Part shown: piece after piece, positions 1 through 7,401 of the stretch | Layout: each line of letters begins with the position of its first letter | Numbering within the stretch: position 1 is the stretch's first letter | Assembly (NCBI GenBank): GCA_030428395.1 | Contig: JAUIDW010000011.1 | Coordinates: forward strand, 1-41,902 | From: a bacterium | GTDB taxonomy: Bacteria; Planctomycetota; UBA1135; GCA-002686595 | Direction of reading: 5' to 3' | DNA length: 41,902 bases | Translations under genes and position numbers: made by a program | Notes under the pieces: model-generated | Database searches by the model: none | The model's input: the letters and a program-made list of their open reading frames with translations, nothing else | What the model was told of the DNA's origin: nothing

Positions 1-391
1 TGCGGCTCACGAGCTCGATGCGCACCGAAGTCTGCCCCGCGGCGACCTCGAACGTCTCCGGGTCGAAGCCCCAGCGCATCACGTCGAGCCGGAGCGCGGC
101 CTCCGACAGGCCGTGCAGCTCGAAGTCGCCCTCCTCGTCGGTGAAGTCCCAGACGGGCCGGTTGCCGTCGCGCGTGTACACACCCGCACCGGCGAGGCCG
201 GCGCCCTCGGCCAGCACCCGCCCGCGCAGCGTCCGCGAGCCGACGTCGAGCTCCACGTCGTCCAGGTTCGGCTCCTGGGGCGGCCGCAGCAGCGGGAACG
301 ACTCCGTGGGGTCGCCGGCGCGCTCGAACAGGAAGCCCGCCACCAGCACGAGGAACACCCCGAGGGGCAGGAACAGGGTCACGCCTTTCAA
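1..391 (-). CDS. Exported or membrane-anchored protein with carboxypeptidase-regulatory-like domain, partial
   Basis: Only the N-terminal ~130 residues are present; the gene runs off the left edge of the window. The start chosen is TTG at 391, because it puts a lysine before a hydrophobic run (MKGVTLFLPLGVFLVLVAGF) and has a GGGAG Shine-Dalgarno-like sequence about 7 nt upstream. A GTG at 382 is the alternative. After the single hydrophobic segment comes a proline-rich spacer, then a stretch of the type RTLRGRVLAEGAGLAGAGVYTRDG...FTDEEGDFELHGL. This is the typical start of a carboxypeptidase regulatory-like (Ig-fold) domain. The protein is probably held at or exported across the inner membrane. 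The function cannot be told from this piece, and no neighbour on the same strand is visible. Confidence 0.6.
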   Translation of the reverse strand, partial: MKGVTLFLPLGVFLVLVAGFLFERAGDPTESFPLLRPPQEPNLDDVELDVGSRTLRGRVLAEGAGLAGAGVYTRDGNRPVWDFTDEEGDFELHGLSEAALRLDVMRWGFDPETFEVAAGQTSVRIELVSR

Positions 392-474
392 GGGGGAGCT
401 CCCGGGGCCGCCGCGCGGCCCGCGGCCCCCCAGTCTCGGGCCCGGCCCTTCCGCGGTCCACCCGGCGGACGGCT

Positions 475-495
475 GCGGTCCCGCGAGGGGACCGC
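475..495. repeat. 8-bp perfect hairpin
   Basis: GCGGTCCC at 475-482 and GGGACCGC at 488-495 are perfect complements around a 5-nt loop. There is no T-run next to it, so it is not a typical intrinsic terminator. A second overlapping pairing (CCGCGGTCC 451-459 with GGACCGCGG 489-497) is possible. The role is unknown. Confidence 0.5.
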
Positions 496-549
496 GGGGC
501 GCGCCCGAGGCGGGCGGAGGACGGACCCCGGCGTCACCCCCGGAGGTGT

Positions 550-778
550 CTGGGTTCCGTGTGGACGAGGCGGCCGGGGGCGCAGAGCGCGCCGTGGCCG
601 GCACCCCGCTGGACGGGGGCCGGGCTGGCGGTGCGGCCTCGCCCGCGGGGCGGTCTGACCCGGGCGCGGTCCCCGGCGGGGTGGGCGGACGGCCCGCCGC
701 CGGGGCTTGGCGGCTCCAAGTGCGGTCGGTTGCAGGGGATCCGACGGGGAGCGGACCCCGTTTCCACACGGAACCCAG
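550..778. repeat. 16-bp perfect inverted repeat enclosing 197 bp
   Basis: The left arm CTGGGTTCCGTGTGGA (550-565) is the exact reverse complement of the right arm TCCACACGGAACCCAG (763-778). An 8-bp outer match (CACCCCCG at 535-542; CGGGGGTG at 785-792) extends it imperfectly. The arms contain several A/T bases in a very GC-rich background, so chance pairing is unlikely. There is no transposase frame inside and no clear target-site duplication. It could be a MITE- or REP-like remnant, or a long-range RNA or DNA structure. Confidence 0.55.
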
Positions 779-875
779 TCAGGTCGGGGGTGGGACGTTC
801 AGCTGCGTGCACACCGTCCCATAGACCTGCGGCCCCGCCCCCGGGCCCGCGGGAGCGTGATCGCCGCCCCCCGCG

Positions 876-905
876 TTGACCTCTCTCGACGGCCCCCCCT
901 ATAGT
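876..905 (+). promoter_or_regulatory. Sigma70-type promoter for the aroF operon
   Basis: TTGACC (876-881) and TATAGT (900-905) are separated by 18 bp and match the -35 and -10 consensus well. Transcription would start near 912, so a GTG at 904 cannot be the aroF start. This supports the ATG at 973. Confidence 0.75.
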
Positions 906-972
906 GCGCCGTTTCCTCCCGGTCGGCACGCCGTACGAGCGGCCCGCCCGGGGGCCCGGCGAACCGCCCCCG

Positions 973-2055
973 ATGCTGCTCCAGATCCGATCCTCGGCCA
1001 CCCAGGCCGACCGCGACGCCCTCCACCAGCTCTGCCGCGAGCTGGGGTACGAGTTGCGCACCCTCGACGCCGCCGGCCGCCTGGTCGAGCTGGGCGGGGA
1101 GGGGGCGCCGGCCCACCGCTCGCGCTTCGAGGACCTGCGCTGCGTCCAGCGCGTGCTCGACGCCGGCGAGGCGGGCGAGCTCCACGCGCGCGGCGACCGC
1201 CCGGACACGCAGGTGGCCGTCGGCGACGCGCGCTTCGGCGGCGGGGCGGTGTCGATCCTGGCCGGGCCCTGCGCGGTCGAGGACCGCGAGCGCACGCTCG
1301 AGATCGCGCGGGCCGTCCGCGCGCGCGGGGCCACCGGCATGCGCGGCGGGGCCTTCAAGCCGCGCACGTCGCCGTACTCCTTCCAGGGCTCCGGCCGGGC
1401 CGGCCTGGACATCCTGGCGACCGTCCGCGAGGACGTCGGCATCGCGATCGTGACCGAGGTGCTCGACCCGCGCGACGTCGAGGCGGTCTCGCGGGTCGCG
1501 GACGCGTTCCAGGTCGGGTCGCGCAACATGCAGAACTTCGCCCTCCTGCGCGAGCTGGGGCGCCAGCGCAAGCCCGTGCTGCTGAAGCGCGGCTTCTCCG
1601 CCACCGTGCGCGAGTTCCTGCTGGCCGCCGAGTTCCTGCTGGACGGCGGCAACGACCGCGTCGTGCTGTGCGAGCGCGGCATCCGCGGCTTCGACGACTT
1701 CACGCGCAACGTCCTCGACGTCGGCGCGGTCGCGCACCTGAAGCGCGCCACGCACCTGCCGGTGATCGTGGACCCCTCGCACGCCGCCGGCCGCGCGGAC
1801 CTCGTGCGCGCCCTGGCCCGCGCCGGCCTCGCGGCGGGCGCCGACGGGCTCCTGGTCGAGGTGCACACGCGTCCGGACGAGGCCCACTCCGACGGCGCGC
1901 AGGCGATCTCGCTGAAGGAGCTCGAGGGGGTCGTCGCCGACGCGCGCGCCCTGTGCGCCCTGGACGGCCGCGAGCTGGTGCTGCCTCCGTCCGCCCCCAC
2001 GAACGGGCGCGCGGACGTGCCCGCCCCCGACACCGACAAGGAAGCCGTGGCATGA
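973..2055 (+). CDS. aroF: 3-deoxy-7-phosphoheptulonate (DAHP) synthase
   Basis: Catalyses the first step of the shikimate pathway, joining phosphoenolpyruvate and erythrose 4-phosphate in the cytoplasm. The predicted protein has 360 residues. Residues 1 to about 85 look like the ferredoxin-like regulatory domain found in Thermotoga-type enzymes. The catalytic barrel follows with GPCAVED, the GGAFKPRTSPYSFQG loop, the TEVLDP stretch, KRGFSATVREFL and the PVIVDPSHAAGR motif. These mark the KDO8PS-like AroF class. ATG 973 is chosen because the in-frame GTG at 904 overlaps the promoter -10. It is the first gene of an operon whose members overlap by 4 bases; its TGA overlaps the tpiA ATG. The N-terminal domain suggests feedback control by an aromatic amino acid; that part is inferred from the family. 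Confidence 0.93.
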   Translation: MLLQIRSSATQADRDALHQLCRELGYELRTLDAAGRLVELGGEGAPAHRSRFEDLRCVQRVLDAGEAGELHARGDRPDTQVAVGDARFGGGAVSILAGPCAVEDRERTLEIARAVRARGATGMRGGAFKPRTSPYSFQGSGRAGLDILATVREDVGIAIVTEVLDPRDVEAVSRVADAFQVGSRNMQNFALLRELGRQRKPVLLKRGFSATVREFLLAAEFLLDGGNDRVVLCERGIRGFDDFTRNVLDVGAVAHLKRATHLPVIVDPSHAAGRADLVRALARAGLAAGADGLLVEVHTRPDEAHSDGAQAISLKELEGVVADARALCALDGRELVLPPSAPTNGRADVPAPDTDKEAVA

Positions 2056-2810
2056 GAAGGCCGTACATCGCGGGCAACTGGAAGATGAACCTCGACCGCC
2101 GGCGGTCGCTCGAGCTGGTCTCTGCCCTGCGCGACCGGCTGACGGGCTTCGACCGCGCGGACGTGGCCGTCTGCCCGCCCGCCGTCTACCTCGAGGAGGT
2201 CGTGCGCGCGCTGTCGGGCTCGAACGTCAAGGTGGGCGCCCAGAACGTCTGCGACCGCGACGAGGGCGCCTTCACCGGCGAGGTCTCCGCCGCGATGCTG
2301 CGCGACGTCGGCGCGACGCTGACGATCGTGGGCCACTCCGAGCGCCGCCACGTGTACGGCGAGACCGACGCCCTGGTGAACGCCAAGGTCGAGCGGGCGC
2401 TGGCCTGCGGCCTCGAGGTCATCCTGTGCGTCGGCGAGACCCTCGAGGAGCGTCGCGCGGGCCAGACCGAGGCCGTGGTCGACCGCCAGCTGACCGAGGG
2501 CCTCAAGCACGTCCTCGCCGCCGACATGGCGCGCGTCACCATCGCCTACGAGCCCGTGTGGGCCATCGGCACCGGCGAGACCGCCACGCCGGGGCAGGCG
2601 GGCGAGGTCCACGACTTCCTGCGGCGCCGCCTCGCGGACCTGCACGGCGCCGAGGTCGCCGTCGACACCCGCATCCAGTACGGTGGCAGCGTCAAGCCGG
2701 GCAACGCCAGCGAGCTGATGGCCGTCCCCGACGTGGACGGGGCCCTGGTCGGAGGAGCCTCGCTGGACGCCGATTCCTTCCTGCGCATCGTCGAGTTCGA
2801 CCGCTCATGA
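2052..2810 (+). CDS. tpiA: Triose-phosphate isomerase
   Basis: Interconverts dihydroxyacetone phosphate and glyceraldehyde 3-phosphate in glycolysis and gluconeogenesis. The 252-residue length is normal for the family. The AGNWKMN start motif carries Lys11, the catalytic base Glu167 lies in AYEPVWAIGTG, and His95 is in VGHSERR. All three fall at the canonical positions. The phosphate-binding YGGSVKPGNA and DGALVGGASL loops are present near the C-terminus. The start ATG overlaps the aroF stop (ATGA) and the gene's own stop overlaps secG, so translation of the three is probably coupled. Nothing is unusual about the protein. Confidence 0.97.
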   Translation: MRRPYIAGNWKMNLDRRRSLELVSALRDRLTGFDRADVAVCPPAVYLEEVVRALSGSNVKVGAQNVCDRDEGAFTGEVSAAMLRDVGATLTIVGHSERRHVYGETDALVNAKVERALACGLEVILCVGETLEERRAGQTEAVVDRQLTEGLKHVLAADMARVTIAYEPVWAIGTGETATPGQAGEVHDFLRRRLADLHGAEVAVDTRIQYGGSVKPGNASELMAVPDVDGALVGGASLDADSFLRIVEFDRS

Positions 2811-3151
2811 GCCTCCTCATCACGCTGATCTACATCATCTTCGTCCTGTCGGCGATCGTCCTGGTCACCGTCGTCCTGCTCCAGGAGGGCAAGGGCGGTG
2901 GTTTCGGCGAGGCCCTCGGCACGAGCGGCCAGCAGACGTTCGGCGTCGGCGCGTCCGGCATCAACAAGTTCACCGGCATCGTGGCCGCCGTGTTCCTCGG
3001 CTCGGCCCTGCTGACGCACGTGTTCAACCGCGCGCAGTCGGGCAGCTCGGTGATCGAGCAGGTCGGCGACAGCGTGCTGGACAGCACCGTGTCCCCGGTC
3101 GCGCCCCCCGAGGGCGGGACGCCCGCGGTCCCGCCGACCGACGGCAAGTGA
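2807..3151 (+). CDS. secG: Preprotein translocase subunit SecG
   Basis: Small inner-membrane subunit of the SecYEG channel. The 114-residue protein has two membrane segments (about residues 3-23 and 52-74) separated by the conserved cytoplasmic loop QEGKGGGFGEALG...QTFGVGA. A Ser/Pro/Gly-rich tail of about 35 residues follows. The stretch LLQEGKGGG is the family hallmark. The ATG overlaps the tpiA stop and the TGA overlaps the pyrE GTG. The tpiA-secG pairing is common in many bacteria, which supports both calls. Confidence 0.93.
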   Translation: MSLLITLIYIIFVLSAIVLVTVVLLQEGKGGGFGEALGTSGQQTFGVGASGINKFTGIVAAVFLGSALLTHVFNRAQSGSSVIEQVGDSVLDSTVSPVAPPEGGTPAVPPTDGK

Positions 3152-3747
3152 ACGCCGACCGCGTCCTCGATCTGTGCCGCGAGAGCGAGGCCCTGCTCGA
3201 GGGCCACTTCCTGCTCTCGTCGGGCCGGCACAGCGACCAGTACTTCCAGTGCGCGCGGCTGCTGATGGAGCCCGCGCGCGCCGAGCAGCTCGCCCGCGCC
3301 CTCGCGGAGGCCGTCCAGCCGGAGGTCGACGTGGTCGTCGGCCCCGCCCTCGGCGCGGTCGTCTGGGCCCACGAGGTCGCGCGCGCCCTGGGCGTGCGGG
3401 CGCTCTTCACCGAGCGCGTGGACGGCGCCATGGCCCTGCGGCGCGGCTTCCGGCTCGAGCCCGGCGAGCGCGTGCTGGTCGTCGAGGACGTGCTGACCAC
3501 CGGCGGCTCCGCCCGCGAGGTGCTGCGCGTGCTGCGCGGTCTGGGCGCGAAGCCGGTCGCCGTCGGCTCGATCGTCAACCGCTCGGGCGGCAACCCGTTC
3601 GCGATCGACGGGCTGCCGCTGTTCGCCCTGGCCGGCGTGAAGGCGAAGAGCTGGGCGCCGGGCGAGTGCCCGCTGTGCGCGTCCGGCTCCGCCGGCCCGG
3701 CGGTGAAGCCCGGCAGCCGCCCGGGCGCCGGAGCGCCGACCCCGTGA
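3148..3747 (+). CDS. pyrE: Orotate phosphoribosyltransferase
   Basis: Transfers the phosphoribosyl group from PRPP to orotate in de novo pyrimidine synthesis. The protein has 199 residues. It has the N-terminal LLSSGRHSDQYFQC substrate region, then the PRPP-binding motif VLVVEDVLTTGGSA and the flexible catalytic loop region ALFTERVDG. The C-terminal CPLCASG stretch is common in the PyrE subgroup that carries a cysteine-containing tail. It starts with GTG overlapping the secG stop (GTGA), and its TGA in turn overlaps the yicC GTG. This is the only pyrimidine gene in the operon; carA lies far away at 36373. Confidence 0.93.
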   Translation: MNADRVLDLCRESEALLEGHFLLSSGRHSDQYFQCARLLMEPARAEQLARALAEAVQPEVDVVVGPALGAVVWAHEVARALGVRALFTERVDGAMALRRGFRLEPGERVLVVEDVLTTGGSAREVLRVLRGLGAKPVAVGSIVNRSGGNPFAIDGLPLFALAGVKAKSWAPGECPLCASGSAGPAVKPGSRPGAGAPTP

Positions 3748-4670
3748 CGCCGCCGGCGAAGCGGGGAGGAGCGCGCGGGCCCGCCGCCCTGCTGTCGATG
3801 ACCGGCTTCGGCGGCGCCACCGTCGAGACCCGCGGCGGCGGCTCGTCCGTCCGCGTCGAGATCCGCAGCGTCAACCACCGCTACCTCCAGACGAAGCTGC
3901 GCGTGCCGCCGGAGTTCGCGGCGCTCGAGCCCCAGCTCGAGGAGGTGCTGCGCCGCAAGGTCGCCCGCGGCGCCCTGAACGTCACGGTCGGCGTCACGCG
4001 CGCGGCCGGCTCCGGCGAGCCCGCCCTGAACGTCGAGGTGGCGAAGCGCTACCACGGCCTGCTGCGCCGGCTCGCCCGCGACCTGCGCATGGAGCCGCCG
4101 AGCTCGCTGGACACCCTGCTGGGCCTGCCCGGCGTGGTGGGCACCGAGCTCGCGCCCGAGCAGGTCGAGCGCGAGGCCCGGCTGGTCCTGCGCGCCGCCC
4201 GCGAGGCCGTGGACGCCCTGGTCGAGATGCGCGCCGACGAGGGCCGCGCCCTGGCCGCGGACCTCCGCAAGCACGTCGAGGCCATCCGCAAGCTGATGGC
4301 GCGCGTCGAGAAGCGCATGCCCACGGTCGTGCGCAACCACCACAAGGCGCTGCTGCAGCGCGTCCAGGAGCTCGTCGGCGACGCCCAGACCGTGCAGCCC
4401 ACCGACGTCGTCCGCGAGGTCGCGATCCTGGCCGAGCGCCTCGACGTCAACGAGGAGCTCGCCCGCCTGGCCAGCCACCTCGATCAGCTCGACCGCCTGA
4501 TCGCCGGCGGCGGCGCCGTCGGCCGCCGCCTCGACTTCCTGGTCCAGGAGCTCCTGCGCGAGGCCAACACGATCGGCTCGAAGTGCAACGACGCTCCGAT
4601 CGCCCAGACGGTCGTCGAGCTGAAGACCCACATCGACCGCATCAAGGAGCAGGTCGCCAACGTCGAGTGA
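3744..4670 (+). CDS. yicC: YicC family endoribonuclease-like protein
   Basis: Belongs to the YicC/YloC family, whose members are described as RNA-directed endoribonucleases linked to stationary-phase survival. The conserved N-terminal MTGFGGATVE, the EIRSVNHRYLQTKLR motif and the C-terminal GRRLDFLVQELLREANTIGS and DAPIAQTVVELKTHIDRIKEQVANVE blocks are all present. The GTG at 3744 overlaps the pyrE stop and gives 308 residues. The in-frame ATG at 3798 gives 290 residues, the usual family length, and begins exactly at MTGFG, so the start is uncertain. yicC is classically found just upstream of gmk; here a minus-strand gene is inserted between the two. Confidence 0.9.
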   Translation: MTPPAKRGGARGPAALLSMTGFGGATVETRGGGSSVRVEIRSVNHRYLQTKLRVPPEFAALEPQLEEVLRRKVARGALNVTVGVTRAAGSGEPALNVEVAKRYHGLLRRLARDLRMEPPSSLDTLLGLPGVVGTELAPEQVEREARLVLRAAREAVDALVEMRADEGRALAADLRKHVEAIRKLMARVEKRMPTVVRNHHKALLQRVQELVGDAQTVQPTDVVREVAILAERLDVNEELARLASHLDQLDRLIAGGGAVGRRLDFLVQELLREANTIGSKCNDAPIAQTVVELKTHIDRIKEQVANVE

Positions 4671-4695
4671 CGCGCCCCGCTCCGTCGGACCGGCG

Positions 4696-5436
4696 CTACG
4701 GCGCCGGCGCGCGGGCGGCGACGGCGGCGTCGAGGGCCTCGAGCAGGGCGCGGTCGTCCTGGCGTGCGGCCAGGGCGAAGCGCTCGACGGCGAGGGGTTC
4801 TTCCAGGACGGCGAAGGTCGCGCCGGCGGCGCGCTGGAACTCGTCGACGTGGGTGCGGTCGAGGGCGATGGCGTCGATCTCGCCGGCGAGCAGCAGCTCG
4901 GCCCACGAGCGCTCGTCGGTCCGCTCGAGCACCTGGTCCGCCCCCGGGATCCGCGCGGCCACCGCCGCGACGGTCGTGGTCCCGCGCTCGCTGGCGACGC
5001 GGCGGCCGAAGAGCTCCTTCAGCCTGGCGGGCTCGTCGCGACCCTCGCGCACGAGCACGACGATCTCCGTCTCGTGGTAGGGCTGGCTGAAGGCGACCAG
5101 CAGCGTCCGCTCGCGCGTCACGCCGATCGTGGACGCCGCCACGTCGGCCTGACCCTCGGCGACCGCGGCCAGCAGCTCGCCGAACGGCCGCTCGACCCAG
5201 CGCACCTCGCGCCCGAGCCGCCGCGCCGCGTCCTCCACGAGCTCGACCTCGACCCCCACGGCCCGCCCCGACGCGTCGCGCGACGAGAACGGCGGGTGCT
5301 GGAAGTTCGAGACCGCCACGACGGGCGGCCGCGGCGCGGCGCAGGCCGCGAGGGAAGCGAGCAGGAGGGCGAGCCCGAGGGCGCGGCTGCCGCGGGACGC
5401 CGCGGGGCGGGGGGTGGAGCGCATGCGGCGGATCAT
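4696..5436 (-). CDS. Family-3 extracellular solute-binding lipoprotein
   Basis: Periplasmic substrate-binding protein of the amino-acid (SBP_bac_3) type. The 246 residues begin with a basic stretch, a hydrophobic segment and a lipobox (LASLAAC), so it is probably a lipid-anchored protein. The mature part shows the family pattern: VAVSNFQHPPFSSRD, GVEVELVEDAARRLG, ADVAASTIGVTRERTLLVAFSQPYHETEIVVLV and a later GEIDAIALDRTHVDEF. No permease or ATPase genes adjoin it, so it may serve a transporter elsewhere or act as a sensor. It is convergent with yicC (26 bp between stops) and divergent from gmk. The start could be the ATG at 5436 or at 5424; both leave the signal peptide intact. Confidence 0.82.
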   Translation of the reverse strand: MIRRMRSTPRPAASRGSRALGLALLLASLAACAAPRPPVVAVSNFQHPPFSSRDASGRAVGVEVELVEDAARRLGREVRWVERPFGELLAAVAEGQADVAASTIGVTRERTLLVAFSQPYHETEIVVLVREGRDEPARLKELFGRRVASERGTTTVAAVAARIPGADQVLERTDERSWAELLLAGEIDAIALDRTHVDEFQRAAGATFAVLEEPLAVERFALAARQDDRALLEALDAAVAARAPAP

Positions 5437-5499
5437 GCCATCCGCGGCGCGCCGGCGGATCCGCGCGCCGCCCGCTTCCCCGCCGCCACCCCTGCGGAC

Positions 5500-5527
5500 T
5501 TGTCCCGCGCGCGGGCGGGCCGAGAAT
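5500..5527 (+). promoter_or_regulatory. Possible promoter overlapping the first gmk ATG
   Basis: TTGTCC (5500-5505) and GAGAAT (5522-5527) are 16 bp apart. If real, the -10 overlaps the ATG at 5526, and gmk would then start at the ATG at 5535 or 5571. The match is weak. Confidence 0.3.
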
Positions 5528-6128
5528 GGGGCGCATGGGCGCGGACGGCGGAGCGGAACGGCGGGGGCGGATGGTCGTGCTGTCGGGGCCGTCGGGGTGC
5601 GGGAAGAGCTCGATCGCGAAGCGGCTGCTGGAGGACCCCGGGTACTGCTTCAGCGTGTCGGCCACGACGCGCCAGCCGCGGGCGGGGGAGGTGGACGGGC
5701 GGGACTACCACTTCCTGTCGCGGGACGAGTTCCGCGAGAAGGTGCGGCAGGGGGCCTTCCTGGAGCACGCGGAGGTGCACGGGAACATGTACGGCACCCT
5801 GCGCGAGCCCGTCGAGGAGCAGGTGGCGGCGGGGATCCACGTGCTGCTCGACATCGACGTCCAGGGGGCGCTGCAGCTGAAGGCCCAGGGGGTGCCCGGG
5901 CTGTACCTCTTCATCGCGCCGCCCAGCTTCGAGGAGCTGCGCCGGCGGCTGGTCGGGCGGGGGACGGACGCGCCGGAGGTGATCGAGCGGCGGCTCCAGA
6001 AGGCGGAGGACGAATACCGCGAGCGCGTGAAGTACGATCACGTCGTGACGAACGACGACCTGGACCGGGCGGTGGCCGAGGTGCGCGACCTGATCGCGGC
6101 GTCCGCGGACGCGGGAGGCGGGGCGTGA
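5526..6128 (+). CDS. gmk: Guanylate kinase
   Basis: Phosphorylates GMP to GDP with ATP in the cytoplasm. The P-loop GPSGCGKSS is near residue 20, followed by the GMP-binding stretch SVSATTRQPRAGEVDGRDYHF and FLEHAEVHGNMYGT, then the conserved LLDIDVQGALQLK. The 200-residue length is normal. Start choice is open: ATG 5526 is the longest, while 5535 and 5571 are also in frame. The last gives MVVLSGPSG, closer to the usual N-terminus. The stop overlaps the coaC GTG (GTGA). In many bacteria rpoZ lies between gmk and the CoA gene; here it does not. Confidence 0.93.
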   Translation: MGRMGADGGAERRGRMVVLSGPSGCGKSSIAKRLLEDPGYCFSVSATTRQPRAGEVDGRDYHFLSRDEFREKVRQGAFLEHAEVHGNMYGTLREPVEEQVAAGIHVLLDIDVQGALQLKAQGVPGLYLFIAPPSFEELRRRLVGRGTDAPEVIERRLQKAEDEYRERVKYDHVVTNDDLDRAVAEVRDLIAASADAGGGA

Positions 6129-6667
6129 GCCACGTGCTGCTCGCCGCCGGCGGCTCGGTGGCCGTGTACAAGGCCTGCGACCTGGCCAGCAAGCTGGCCC
6201 AGCGCGGCCACGGGGTGCGGACGGTGCTGACCGGGCGCGCGGCGGAGCTGGTCAACCCGCAGCTCTTCGAGGCCGTGACCGGCGAGCCGGCCTACGTCGA
6301 CGAGTACGACGAGACCCGCCGCGGCGCGATGGACCACATCGACGTGTCGACCTGGGCCGACGTCCTGGTGGTCGCGCCGTGCAGCGCCAACCTGCTGGCC
6401 CGCCTGGCCCTGGGGCTGGCGGACGACCTGCCGACCACCGCCGCCCTGGCGCTGCCGGCGGACGTGCCGCGCCTGGTGTGCCCGGCGATGAACCCGCACA
6501 TGCTGGCGACGCCGGCGGTCCAGCGGCACCTCGGCACCCTGCGCGAGGACGGCTGGGGCGTGTTCGAGCCCGACGAGGGCCACATGGCCTGCGGCGTGAA
6601 CGGCCGCGGGCGCCTGCCGGACACGGTCGAGATCGCCGACCGCGTCGAGGAGCTGCTGGCCCGGTGA
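6125..6667 (+). CDS. coaC: Phosphopantothenoylcysteine decarboxylase (stand-alone CoaC)
   Basis: Flavoprotein that decarboxylates 4'-phosphopantothenoylcysteine, a late step of coenzyme A synthesis. The 180 residues include the catalytic His in AMDHIDVSTWAD, the flavin-contacting CSANLLARLALGLADDL, the PAMN motif (CPAMNPHML) and the substrate clamp ACGVNGRGRLPD. In most bacteria this is fused to the synthetase as one CoaBC polypeptide. Here it ends with a stop codon that overlaps the GTG of coaB by 4 bases, so the two domains are separate but translationally coupled. The GTG start overlaps the gmk stop. Confidence 0.92.
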   Translation: MSHVLLAAGGSVAVYKACDLASKLAQRGHGVRTVLTGRAAELVNPQLFEAVTGEPAYVDEYDETRRGAMDHIDVSTWADVLVVAPCSANLLARLALGLADDLPTTAALALPADVPRLVCPAMNPHMLATPAVQRHLGTLREDGWGVFEPDEGHMACGVNGRGRLPDTVEIADRVEELLAR

Positions 6668-7356
6668 CCCCCGCCGCCCGCCGCCGCAAGCCCCGCCTGG
6701 TCGTGACCGCGGGCCCGACCCGCGAGTACGTCGACCCGGTCCGCTACCTGACGAACGAGTCCTCGGGCCGCATGGGCTTCGACGTGGCCGCCGAGGCCGC
6801 GCGCGCTGGCTTCGCGGTCACGCTGGTGGCGGGGCCGGTGACCCTCGACACGCCCGCCGGGGTGAAGCGCGTGGACGTGGTCAGCGCCCGCGACATGCTG
6901 GCCGCCACGCGCGCGGCCTTCCGCGAGGCCGACGCCCTGGTCATGGCCGCGGCGGTGGCCGACTGGCGCCCGGCGAAGCGCCACCGCGGCAAGTGGCGCA
7001 AGGAGGTCGGCGGGGCGGACACCACGAGCCTGGAGCTGGTCAAGAACCCGGACATCCTGGCGACCCTGGCGCGGACGAAGGGCGAGCGGCTGGTGATCGG
7101 CTTCGCCCTCGAGACCGGCACGCCGGCCGCCGTGCGCAAGCTCGCTCTGGCCAAGCTGCGCCGCAAGGGGGCCGACTACATCGTCCTGAACGGCCCTTCG
7201 GCCTTGAATGCGACCCGGACGAGCGTGACGATCTTCGACGAGCACGGCGACGCGCGCGAGCTCGCAGGCCGCTCCAAGCGGCAGGTCGCGCGCGCCCTCG
7301 TCGACCTCGCCGTCCGCTGGACGTCCCGCGACGCGGTGCGCCCCGCCCGCGGCTGA
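6664..7356 (+). CDS. coaB: Phosphopantothenate-cysteine ligase (stand-alone CoaB)
   Basis: Joins 4'-phosphopantothenate and cysteine after nucleotidyl activation, the step before CoaC. The 230 residues begin with a short basic leader, then VVTAGPTREYVDPVRYLTNESSGRMG, the nucleotide-binding signature. They continue with AVADWRP, KKNPDIL-like LVKNPDILATL, GFALET and the C-terminal ADYIVLNGPSAL and VTIFDEHG. The GTG start overlaps the coaC stop. The gene order is decarboxylase then synthetase, the same order as the domains in fused CoaBC. This makes a fission (or an unfused ancestral state) easy to imagine. Confidence 0.92.
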   Translation: MTPAARRRKPRLVVTAGPTREYVDPVRYLTNESSGRMGFDVAAEAARAGFAVTLVAGPVTLDTPAGVKRVDVVSARDMLAATRAAFREADALVMAAAVADWRPAKRHRGKWRKEVGGADTTSLELVKNPDILATLARTKGERLVIGFALETGTPAAVRKLALAKLRRKGADYIVLNGPSALNATRTSVTIFDEHGDARELAGRSKRQVARALVDLAVRWTSRDAVRPARG

Positions 7357-7401
7357 CCCCCGCCCGCACCACCCCACGAAGAAGCAGGAGCCGCGGCCGC
7401 C

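Larger units (their letters stand above)
392..972. other. Gene-free stretch before aroF with hairpins and an inverted repeat
   Basis: About 580 bases between the divergent gene at 1-391 and aroF. I see no protein-like reading frame here: the open frames are Pro/Arg/Gly-rich shadows. It holds a tight hairpin at 475-495 (GCGGTCCC / GGGACCGC, 5-nt loop), a 16-bp perfect inverted repeat with arms at 550-565 and 763-778, and the aroF promoter at 876-905. Confidence 0.6.

Noticed and set aside
559-879. Small gene before aroF
   Set aside because: Translation is Pro/Arg/Gly-rich, codon positions show no bias, and it overlaps the inverted repeat and the promoter.
904-972. GTG at 904 as aroF start
   Set aside because: It overlaps the -10 of a good promoter and adds 23 residues not expected in the family.
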